A DNA stretch of 10,969 nucleotides from Dermatophilaceae bacterium (GTDB lineage: Bacteria; Actinomycetota; Actinomycetes; Actinomycetales; Dermatophilaceae), in contig JABFXB010000062.1 in NCBI GenBank assembly GCA_013361975.1, forward strand, positions 1 through 10,969, in the 5' to 3' direction. A model generated the notes under the pieces. That model saw only the letters and a program-made list of their open reading frames with translations, did not search any database and was not told the origin of the DNA. Both the position numbers and the translations under genes were made by a program. This document shows, one piece after another, positions 6,119 to 10,969 of the stretch; within the stretch, counting starts at the first letter, position 1, and each line of letters starts with the position of its first letter.

Positions 6119-7111
6119 TCAGGACTCCGTGGACGTGGCGGCCGTCTTGGCCGCGGTCTTCTTGGCCGGGGTGGCCTTCTTGGCGGCGCTCTTGGTGGCG
6201 GCGGTCGCCGAGGCCGTCGCCTTCTTGGTGGCCTTCTTCGTGGCGCGCTTGGCCGGGGCGGTCTTGCGGGCGGCGGTGGCCTTGGGGTCGTCCGTCGTGG
6301 CGGAGGAGCGGGCGGCGACCTTGCGGGTCGTCGTCGCCTCGACCTCGTCGGCCTTTCGCGTCGCAGCGGCCTTCTTCGCGGAGGAGCTGCGGATCGCCTT
6401 CTCGTGGGCGGCGGTGCGCGTGGGCTCGACCGGCGCAGCGGCGGCCTCGACGGCCTCGGCCGACTTCTCGACCTGCGTGCCGACCTTCGAGGCGTCCTTG
6501 ACGACGACGTCCATGAGGCTCTGGGCCACCTTCTCGCCCTCGCTCACGGCCGTCTCGGCGACCCGACGGCCGCGGGTCACGGTGGCGGTGCCGCGCTCGG
6601 CCAGGCCGAACGCCGTGCGCTCGCCCTGGGCGCGCAGGTCGGTCACGACCTTCTCGCCGCGGGCCGCGGCGGCGTCGTACTGGTCCTTGGCGTTGCTCGC
6701 GATGACGAGCCCCTCGTTGAGGACGCGCGCCGGGAGGTCCTGCGCCTGCGTGACGAAGCGGTCGGCGTACTTGGTGGCGAGCTTCTGCAGCTCGGCCGTG
6801 CGGCTCTGGAGGTCGGCGATGCGCTTCTGGAGGTCCTTCTGCAGCTGGTCCGCCTCCTTCTGGGCGCCCTTGCGCAGGTCGACCCGCTTGGCCTGCTTGC
6901 GGGCCGCGTCGAGCTGCTCGCTCGCCGAGCGCACGGTGTCGATGGCGATGTTCGCGGCGCCGACGACGGCGTAGAACGGGGTCGGGTCGACCGTGACCTC
7001 GGGCAGCTTGCCGTCGATCTGGCCGAGCTGGCCGCGCACGTCGGCGACGGCGGCCTCGGCCTGCTTCTGGGCGTCCTTGACGGCCTTGGTGATCTTGTTG
7101 CTGAGAGCCAT
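6119..7111 (-). CDS. HBHA-like protein: coiled coil with Lys/Ala-rich histone-like tail
   Basis: This 330-residue protein has a layout like mycobacterial heparin-binding haemagglutinin. Residues about 44-60 (PFYAVVGAANIAIDTV) form a hydrophobic helix resembling HBHA's PLLAALGAADLALATV. Residues about 60-240 are charged, helical and probably coiled-coil. From about 245 on, the chain is Ala/Lys/Thr-rich with repeated KKA, AKK and RK pairs, like histone H1. Mycobacterial HBHA is surface-exposed and binds heparan sulfate with its Lys-rich tail; such tails also bind DNA. In this organism adhesin, nucleoid or envelope-lipid roles are all possible. The tail, about 85 residues, is longer than I recall for M. 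tuberculosis. No signal peptide is seen. A strong AGAAGGAG seven bases before the ATG lies inside the end of the XRE gene. The XRE-HBHA pairing is conserved (Rv0474-Rv0475). Confidence 0.78.
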   Translation of the reverse strand: MALSNKITKAVKDAQKQAEAAVADVRGQLGQIDGKLPEVTVDPTPFYAVVGAANIAIDTVRSASEQLDAARKQAKRVDLRKGAQKEADQLQKDLQKRIADLQSRTAELQKLATKYADRFVTQAQDLPARVLNEGLVIASNAKDQYDAAAARGEKVVTDLRAQGERTAFGLAERGTATVTRGRRVAETAVSEGEKVAQSLMDVVVKDASKVGTQVEKSAEAVEAAAAPVEPTRTAAHEKAIRSSSAKKAAATRKADEVEATTTRKVAARSSATTDDPKATAARKTAPAKRATKKATKKATASATAATKSAAKKATPAKKTAAKTAATSTES

Positions 7112-7112
7112 G

Positions 7113-7577
7113 TCAGTTCTCCTTCTGGATGGACTCGTTGAGCTCGGGGGTCGCGGCAGCGGCGCTGCGCGAGGGGCGCCGGCGCGCGGCCGGCTTTCGA
7201 GGGGGTCTGGGTGCTGGCGTCTCGTCCTCGCCGACGAACGACAGGTAGATGTCGACGAGCACCGCGCGCTGCCGGTCGGTGAGGACCGGGTCGGCCGCGA
7301 TGGCGGAGAGGACGTCGGGGCCGGCGGCAGGGTCGTGGTCGACGACCCGCTCGTCGAGGATGCCGGCCCGGACGTAGAGCGACTCGGCCGAGACCTGCAG
7401 CCCCTTGGCGATCTGCTGCAGGATCTCGGCGCTCGGGCGCTTCAGCCCTCGCTCGATCTGCGACAGGTAGGGGTTGGAGATGCCGGCCATGTCGGCAAGC
7501 TGGCGCAGCGACAGCTGGGCACCCTCGCGCTGCTCGCGCAGGTAGGCCCCGAGGTCGGGTAGCGGAAGCTTGCTCAT
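7113..7577 (-). CDS. XRE-family transcriptional regulator upstream of the HBHA-like gene
   Basis: The protein has 154 residues and an N-terminal Cro/C1-type helix-turn-helix (residues about 10-66) with the clear core LSLRQLADMAGISNPYLSQIERGLKRPSAEILQQIAKGL. A second conserved segment, DPVLTDRQRAVLVDIYLSFV (about 95-114), is followed by a basic, disordered tail, PRPPRKPAARRRPSR. The stop is separated by one base from the HBHA-like ATG, and the gene's last codons (Q-K-E-N) encode the Shine-Dalgarno for it, so the two form an operon. The upstream region holds three phased GCWAR-type boxes, which suggests autoregulation. It corresponds in position to Rv0474 of M. tuberculosis. The target genes beyond the operon are unknown. 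Confidence 0.88.
   Translation of the reverse strand: MSKLPLPDLGAYLREQREGAQLSLRQLADMAGISNPYLSQIERGLKRPSAEILQQIAKGLQVSAESLYVRAGILDERVVDHDPAAGPDVLSAIAADPVLTDRQRAVLVDIYLSFVGEDETPAPRPPRKPAARRRPSRSAAAATPELNESIQKEN
7119..7126 (-). promoter_or_regulatory. Strong Shine-Dalgarno for the HBHA-like gene
   Basis: AGAAGGAG on the minus strand ends seven bases before the ATG. It is the best ribosome-binding site in the window and lies within the last codons of the XRE gene, which suggests high HBHA-like protein output relative to the regulator. Confidence 0.85.
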
Positions 7578-7583
7578 GCCTCC

Positions 7584-7616
7584 ATTGTGCTAACTGCAGC
7601 AAGCAGAATGCAAACT
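7584..7616 (-). promoter_or_regulatory. XRE-hbhA promoter with three phased repeats
   Basis: On the minus strand TTGCAT (7613-7608), an 18-base spacer and CACAAT (7589-7584) form a plausible -35/-10 pair, ending six bases before the XRE ATG. On the plus strand, GCTAACT (7589), GCAAGCA (7599) and GCAAACT (7610) begin 10 and 11 bases apart, about one helical turn each, and span the promoter. This would fit an operator for the XRE protein itself. The stretch is noticeably richer in A+T than its surroundings. Confidence 0.5.
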
Positions 7617-7657
7617 GGGGACAGCGTGAGCCGCCCCACACCGGCGTCGCTGCGTGC

Positions 7658-8521
7658 TCAGCGGGTGCGGCGGTCCTTGATCGCGAGCATCGCGCGGGCC
7701 TCGGTGGTCGACATGGCCGGGCGCTGCATCACGCTCGCGATCTCGGCGGCCCGCGCCACGAGCTCGCGGTTGTGCTCGACCGGCCGGCCCTTGGCGTACA
7801 TCAGGTTGTCCTCCATGCCGACGCGCAGGTGGCCCCCGGCGGAGAGGGCGGCGGCGACGATCGGCAGGTGGGCGCGGCCGATGCCGGTGGCCGACCAGCT
7901 CGTCACCTCGGGCGGCAGCATCGCGACGCCGGCCATCAGGGCCTGGGGCGTGCCGGGCATCGAGCCGGGCACGCCGGTGACGAAGTCGACGTGGACCTTG
8001 CCGCCGTAGGGCAGGCCGCACTCGTCGATGAGGCGGCGCAGCGCGTGCGCGTGGCCGAGCTCGAACAGCTCGAACTCGGGCACGACCTCGCGCTCCTGCG
8101 CCTGCTTGTAGAGGTCGACCATGAAGCCCCACGGGTTGAGGAAGACGCCGTCGCCGAAGTTCGTCGTGCCGCACGTGAGCGAGCACGAGTCGGGGTCGGC
8201 GTCGAGCACCGTCAGGCGCTTGTCGAGCGGGTCGGTGACTGCGCCGCCGGTCGAGAGCTGGACGACCAGGTCGGTGGCCTCGCGCACCCCGTCGACGGCC
8301 TCCCTGAGGAATGCACCGTCGAGGGTCGGCTGGTGGTCGCGGTCGCGGACGTGGATGTGGATGAGCGCCGCCCCGGCCTGCTCGCAGGCGATCGCCGTCT
8401 CGACGAGCTCCTCGGGGGTCGTCGGCAGCGCCGGCACGTCCGCCTTGGCGGTCTCGGCGCCGGTGGGCGCGACGGTGATCAGGGTGCTCCCTGAACCGAA
8501 CGGGCTGCGTGCGGTGCTCAT
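7658..8521 (-). CDS. Beta-keto acid cleavage enzyme (BKACE, DUF849)
   Basis: BKACE enzymes condense a beta-keto acid with acetyl-CoA, giving acetoacetate and a new acyl-CoA. The founding member, Kce, uses 3-keto-5-aminohexanoate in lysine fermentation. This 287-residue protein has the N-terminal ITVAPTGAE, the zinc motif HIHVRD (H55, H57) and the late zinc-binding glutamate in RVGMEDN (E237). FELFELGHAHAL and VPGSMPGTPQAL are also family-like. None of the lysine-fermentation partners is nearby, so the substrate is open; the family covers many beta-keto acids. I prefer the ATG at 8521, which has AGGA eight bases upstream, over the ATG at 8530, which has a purine-rich stretch directly against it. 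It follows ygfZ after 35 bp and probably shares its transcript. Confidence 0.88.
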   Translation of the reverse strand: MSTARSPFGSGSTLITVAPTGAETAKADVPALPTTPEELVETAIACEQAGAALIHIHVRDRDHQPTLDGAFLREAVDGVREATDLVVQLSTGGAVTDPLDKRLTVLDADPDSCSLTCGTTNFGDGVFLNPWGFMVDLYKQAQEREVVPEFELFELGHAHALRRLIDECGLPYGGKVHVDFVTGVPGSMPGTPQALMAGVAMLPPEVTSWSATGIGRAHLPIVAAALSAGGHLRVGMEDNLMYAKGRPVEHNRELVARAAEIASVMQRPAMSTTEARAMLAIKDRRTR

Positions 8522-8556
8522 GGCGCACATCCTGCCAGCGCCCCGGGAGGCGTCGG

Positions 8557-9603
8557 TCAGGGGGCGACGATGGTCGTCTGGGCCGCCGACAGCCCCTCGA
8601 CGAGCAGGTCGAGAGTCGGGTCGGTGTTGCGCTTGACGACGGCGAGCGCGATGGGCCCGTCGACGTGGTGGCGACCCACCGAGGTCACATGGCCGACGAC
8701 GCGGTCACCGGCATACACGTCGCTCCCCCGCGCGGGCAGCACGTGGCCCGAGCCATCGAGGTGGAGGAAGACGAGACGACGGGGCGGGCGGCCGAGGTTG
8801 TGCACGCGGGCCACCGTCTCCTGGCCGCGGTAGCAGCCCTTGTGCAGGTGCACGGCGGTGCGCAGCCAGTCGACCTCGTGGACGATCGTGCGGTGGTCGG
8901 TCTCGAGACCGAGCCGCGGGCGCCAGGCCGCGATGCGCAGGGCCTCGGCGGCCCAGAGGCCGGCGAGAGGCCGATCGCCCACTGCCGCAACGAGATCCGC
9001 ACGCGGCACGATGACCTCACGCCACGCCCGTTCGGTGCCGGGGTGCTCGTCGACGGGGCCGTATGCCGTCGTGTCGCCGACGAGGTCGGGCCAAGGGTCG
9101 CGCCATGCGAGGGGTTCGCCGTCGGCGGACTCGCTCGCGTGCGGCTCACCGAGCACGGCCCACGTGTCGGTGACGAGCGCGACCTCGACGCGCAGCATGA
9201 AGCGCATGCGGTCGAGCCAGTCGGCGAGCGCCCGGCCGGCGCCCGGCTCGGTCGTGACCCACGTCGTCTCCCCGTCGTCGACGAGGTGGAGCGAGTGCTC
9301 CACGTGTCCCTTGGGGGTGAGGATGAGGGCCTCGCGCGACTGCCGCGGCTCGAGGCCGATCAGGTGCTGGGTGGTGAGCGAGTGCAGCCAGCTGAGGCGG
9401 TCGGGCCCGGTGACGGTGACGACGTCGCGGTGCGACAGGTCGACGACGGCAAGGCCCTCCTCGAGGAGGCGCTGCTCGCGCATCGGGTCGCCGTAGTGCA
9501 GCGCGACGCCGGCCTCGAGGCCCTCCCCCGCGACCGCGCCGGAGCGCCCGAGCAGGGGGCTCGGGGCCGTCGTGGGACGGGTGGGCAGCTCGACGTCGCT
9601 CAT
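8557..9603 (-). CDS. ygfZ: YgfZ/GcvT-domain folate-binding protein
   Basis: YgfZ (IBA57 in mitochondria) is a tetrahydrofolate-dependent factor that helps make or repair certain Fe-S proteins, especially under oxidative stress. The 348-residue protein has the GcvT-like fold, with early segments DLSHRDVVTVTGPDRLSWLHSLTTQ and LILTPKGHVEHSL. The diagnostic signature KGCYRGQET contains C257, essential in E. coli YgfZ. It lacks the other glycine-cleavage genes as neighbours, which argues against GcvT itself. The ATG lies nine bases after the GTT of a perfect SigR-type promoter and has no Shine-Dalgarno, so the mRNA would have little or no leader. BKACE follows after 35 bp. Confidence 0.93.
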   Translation of the reverse strand: MSDVELPTRPTTAPSPLLGRSGAVAGEGLEAGVALHYGDPMREQRLLEEGLAVVDLSHRDVVTVTGPDRLSWLHSLTTQHLIGLEPRQSREALILTPKGHVEHSLHLVDDGETTWVTTEPGAGRALADWLDRMRFMLRVEVALVTDTWAVLGEPHASESADGEPLAWRDPWPDLVGDTTAYGPVDEHPGTERAWREVIVPRADLVAAVGDRPLAGLWAAEALRIAAWRPRLGLETDHRTIVHEVDWLRTAVHLHKGCYRGQETVARVHNLGRPPRRLVFLHLDGSGHVLPARGSDVYAGDRVVGHVTSVGRHHVDGPIALAVVKRNTDPTLDLLVEGLSAAQTTIVAP

Positions 9604-9612
9604 GCTCGGGGC

Positions 9613-9638
9613 AACGCTGACGGCATACCGCTCATTCC
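9613..9638 (-). promoter_or_regulatory. SigR/SigH-type promoter for ygfZ
   Basis: On the minus strand GGAAT (9638-9634), exactly 18 spacer bases and GTT (9615-9613) give a full match to GGAAT-N18-GTT. It is the only recognisable promoter in the 48-bp gap between nitrobindin and ygfZ. A GTATGCC motif copy (9622-9628) sits within the spacer. A thiol-oxidation signal for ygfZ would suit its role in Fe-S maintenance. Confidence 0.68.
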
Positions 9639-9651
9639 GGGGATCACCCGG

Positions 9652-10149
9652 TCACTCGACGCGCTTGAGCGTGGCGGAGACGTGGCTCTGGATCTCCTGG
9701 CCGACGGCGGCCATGTCCATGACCCACATGAGCTGGGACTCGACGAGGCCGTACATCCGCGTGGCCGCGTTGTACTCCTTCGCGCCGGGCGAGCGGAGCA
9801 CGCCGTCGGTCTTCAGCTGGATCTTGGCCGGCTGGATCTGGCCGTAGTAGAGCTCGAGGATGCCGGTCGGGTGGGCCAGCAGCAGCTCGACCTCGCCGTT
9901 CTCGATCGGGCGCCAGAAACCGGACTCGACGGCGGCGGGGCGCACCTTGGCGCCGTTCTCGGAGTCGAGGATCCAGGACCGGCTCTCCCACTTGAGGAAG
10001 CCGCGCCCGTCGTGGGTGACCTCGACCTCCTGGCCGAAGTGCGCCGACTCGATCGTGGGGTAGCCGACGACCCCGGCGCCCTCCCAGCGTCCGATGAGCC
10101 ACGCGAGGGGACGCAGCGGCTCGGGGATGTCCTGGTCGAGGTTGAACAT
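9652..10149 (-). CDS. Nitrobindin-like haem-binding beta-barrel protein (FABP/DUF1794 family)
   Basis: Nitrobindins are small cytoplasmic ten-stranded beta-barrels that bind ferric haem and isomerise peroxynitrite to nitrate. The 165-residue protein has the family motif GxWxGxG as GRWEGAG (G20-G26). HPTGILELYYGQI follows. A C-terminal His (H156 in QSHVSATLKRV) sits in the position of the proximal haem ligand of the mycobacterial relative Rv2717c. These features indicate that haem binding is retained. The ATG has no Shine-Dalgarno but lies seven bases after TACGAT, so the transcript is probably leaderless. It is divergent from the DsrE gene, with only 23 bp between the start codons. A 48-bp gap separates it from ygfZ downstream, which has its own promoter. 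Confidence 0.9.
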   Translation of the reverse strand: MFNLDQDIPEPLRPLAWLIGRWEGAGVVGYPTIESAHFGQEVEVTHDGRGFLKWESRSWILDSENGAKVRPAAVESGFWRPIENGEVELLLAHPTGILELYYGQIQPAKIQLKTDGVLRSPGAKEYNAATRMYGLVESQLMWVMDMAAVGQEIQSHVSATLKRVE

Positions 10150-10156
10150 GCGCCCG

Positions 10157-10166
10157 ATCGTAGCCT
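10157..10166. promoter_or_regulatory. Overlapping divergent -10 boxes between nitrobindin and DsrE genes
   Basis: Minus-strand TACGAT (10162-10157) ends seven bases before the nitrobindin ATG. Plus-strand TAGCCT (10161-10166) ends six bases before the DsrE ATG. The boxes share two base pairs (10161-10162), so the two promoters cannot easily be occupied together. No strong -35 is visible for either. Confidence 0.5.
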
Positions 10167-10172
10167 GATCCC

Positions 10173-10544
10173 ATGGACACCCCCGCGCGCTCGCTCGTCG
10201 TCAAGGTCACGGCCGGAACCGAGGCGCCGGAGCGTCTCTCGCAGGCCTTCACGGTCGCCGCTACCGCGGTCGCCAGCGGTGTCGACGTGTCGCTGTGGCT
10301 CACCGGCGAGTCGACGTGGATGGCCGTTCCGGGGCGGGCCGAGGAGTTCGAGCTGCCGTATGCCGCCCCGCTCGTCGAGCTGCGCGACGCCGTGATCGCA
10401 GGTGGCCGGCTCACCGTCTGCACGCAGTGCGCGGCCCGGCGTGAGCTCACCGAGGACCAGCTCGTCGAGGGCGCGGTGATCAAGGGCGCGGCCGTCTTCG
10501 TCGAGGAGGCCCTGGCCCCCGGCGCGCAGGCTCTCGTCTACTGA
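10173..10544 (+). CDS. DsrE-family protein
   Basis: This is a small 123-residue cytoplasmic protein of the DsrE/DsrF-like fold. It has an N-terminal beta strand LVVKVTAGTEAPERLSQAF, a middle GVDVSLWLTGES and the Cys pair VCTQCAARR (C83, C86). VFVEEALAPGAQALVY ends the protein, resembling the family's C-terminal signature. DsrE-like proteins carry or relay sulfur on cysteines, but many actinobacterial members have no assigned role. The C-x-x-C spacing might support disulfide or persulfide chemistry or metal binding. The divergent nitrobindin gene and nearby ygfZ fit a redox theme. The start is ATG without a Shine-Dalgarno, after TAGCCT. Confidence 0.87.
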   Translation: MDTPARSLVVKVTAGTEAPERLSQAFTVAATAVASGVDVSLWLTGESTWMAVPGRAEEFELPYAAPLVELRDAVIAGGRLTVCTQCAARRELTEDQLVEGAVIKGAAVFVEEALAPGAQALVY

Positions 10545-10560
10545 GCCCGGCTTGCCACGG

Positions 10561-10582
10561 CAACTCCGCCCCGGCGGAGTTG
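10561..10582 (+). terminator. Hairpin 1 after the DsrE gene
   Basis: CAACTCCGCC and GGCGGAGTTG pair perfectly around CC, 16 bases after the DsrE stop. CCA and TGG just outside can extend the stem across a bulge. No U-tract follows. It probably works with hairpin 2 in ending convergent transcripts. Confidence 0.6.
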
Positions 10583-10615
10583 TGGCGCCCGAGCGGGCCG
10601 ATCCGCCGCGACAAG

Positions 10616-10629
10616 TCCGCCCGGGCGGA
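10616..10629 (+). terminator. Hairpin 2 after the DsrE gene, followed by a T-rich run
   Basis: TCCGCCC/GGGCGGA is a 14-bp perfect palindrome, with ACA and TGT able to pair further out around a two-base mismatch. GTGTTTGTTC follows on the plus strand, so it is a better intrinsic terminator for plus transcripts than hairpin 1. It resembles hairpin 1 in sequence (CAAnTCCGCC), which suggests duplication of an element. Confidence 0.55.
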
Positions 10630-10648
10630 GGTGTTTGTTCGTGGACTC

Positions 10649-10969
10649 TCATTTGAGGACGGAGAAGAGGTGGACGACGGCGCCGACGACGAGCACCGAG
10701 CCGACGCCCGAGCCGACCTGGCCGCGGCGGGTCAGCATCGCGGGCTGCAGCGACAACACCCTGCGGAACGACCACGAGACCGTGCCGACGGCCGCGCCGA
10801 TGCCCAGGGCCTCGAGAGCGTTGACCTCGTCGAAGAAGCCCGCGGCCACGAGGGCCGCCACCACCGAGACCGCGAGCGCCACGAGCCCGAGAAAGGGCGC
10901 GAGCACCTTGACGCCCGGCAGCAGGTCGACCGCGACGGCCGCCCCGACGGCGGCCATCGCCACGACGGC
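10649..10969 (-). CDS. Partial membrane protein of unknown family
   Basis: The frame is open to the right edge of the window, so the N-terminus is probably missing; 106 residues are present. An in-frame ATG lies at 10957 and a GTG at 10963, so a start within the window is not excluded. Hydrophobic segments are the first 18 or so residues, LAPFLGLVALAVSVVAALVAAGFF, ALGIGAAVGTVSWSF and SGVGSVLVVGAVVHLFSVL, giving perhaps four transmembrane helices. A short basic loop with RRVLSLQPAMLTRR lies between the last two. The gene is convergent with DsrE. I do not recognise the family. Confidence 0.65.
   Translation of the reverse strand, partial: AVVAMAAVGAAVAVDLLPGVKVLAPFLGLVALAVSVVAALVAAGFFDEVNALEALGIGAAVGTVSWSFRRVLSLQPAMLTRRGQVGSGVGSVLVVGAVVHLFSVLK

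Noticed and set aside
6119..6400. Possible repetitive DNA element in the HBHA tail
   Set aside because: The periodic GCC/CTT triplets are explained by coding for Ala and Lys. No exact long DNA repeat unit is seen.
5624..7141. A 505-codon plus-strand open frame with long Gly/Arg/Leu runs
   Set aside because: The Gly/Arg repeats are the complement of the Lys/Ala-rich HBHA tail. No start signal or domain supports it.
8509..10395. A 628-codon plus-strand open frame across ygfZ and nitrobindin
   Set aside because: It is antisense to two well-recognised genes with intact motifs and crosses both promoters. The composition is that of a shadow frame.
1..10969. CRISPR array, tRNA, rRNA, insertion sequence, prophage or attachment site
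   Set aside because: I looked for repeat-spacer periodicity, cloverleaf-like sequence, transposase motifs and flanking direct repeats and found none. The G+C content stays even across the window.

Overview
This window is ordinary chromosomal DNA from a very G+C-rich actinomycete (roughly 70% G+C by eye, third codon positions almost all G or C). The organism makes mycothiol, since mshA is present. Several gene pairs match the Mycobacterium tuberculosis hbhA-to-gpm1 stretch: an XRE regulator next to an HBHA-like gene, a DUF2516 membrane gene, and mshA followed by a YbjN-domain gene. The overall look suggests Micrococcales, perhaps Intrasporangiaceae, but that is an impression and not a proven placement. 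I see no mobile element, CRISPR array, tRNA or rRNA.

Layout from left to right. (1) On the minus strand, a cut-off YbjN-domain gene (1-183) overlaps mshA (180-1499) by four bases. (2) Divergent from mshA, on the plus strand, are a class I SAM-dependent methyltransferase (1634-2434) and a MEDS-domain/RsbW-like ATPase fusion (2577-3554). (3) After a 24-bp palindrome at the convergent junction comes a long minus-strand run. Reading from its distal end, it holds a phosphomannose-isomerase-type cupin, DUF2516, dtd, an asparaginase, an HBHA-like Lys/Ala-rich protein, its XRE regulator, a DUF849/BKACE enzyme, ygfZ and a nitrobindin-like protein (3643-10149). (4) Divergent from nitrobindin is a small DsrE-family gene (10173-10544). 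Two related hairpins follow it, then a partial membrane protein on the minus strand (10649-10969).

The clearest functional theme is thiol and redox stress. Two minus-strand genes, mshA (mycothiol synthesis) and ygfZ (Fe-S protein maintenance), each have an upstream match to the SigR/SigH-type promoter GGAAT-N18/19-GTT. The spacers are 19 and 18 bases. The mshA element lies in one arm of a nearly perfect 20+20 bp inverted repeat that fills the divergent gap. Nitrobindin (haem, NO or peroxynitrite chemistry) and DsrE (CxxC sulfur chemistry) share a compact divergent promoter with overlapping -10 boxes.

Two global patterns stand out. Many start codons lie only 6 or 7 bases after a -10-like hexamer, which suggests widespread leaderless transcripts. 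In addition, all twelve places where the trinucleotide TAT or ATA occurs fall in (G/A)TATGCC/GGCATAC (ten sites) or in GTATTCC/GGAATAC inside the mshA palindrome (two sites). I found no clearly new multi-gene defence or biosynthetic system. The regulatory patterns are the most interesting content.
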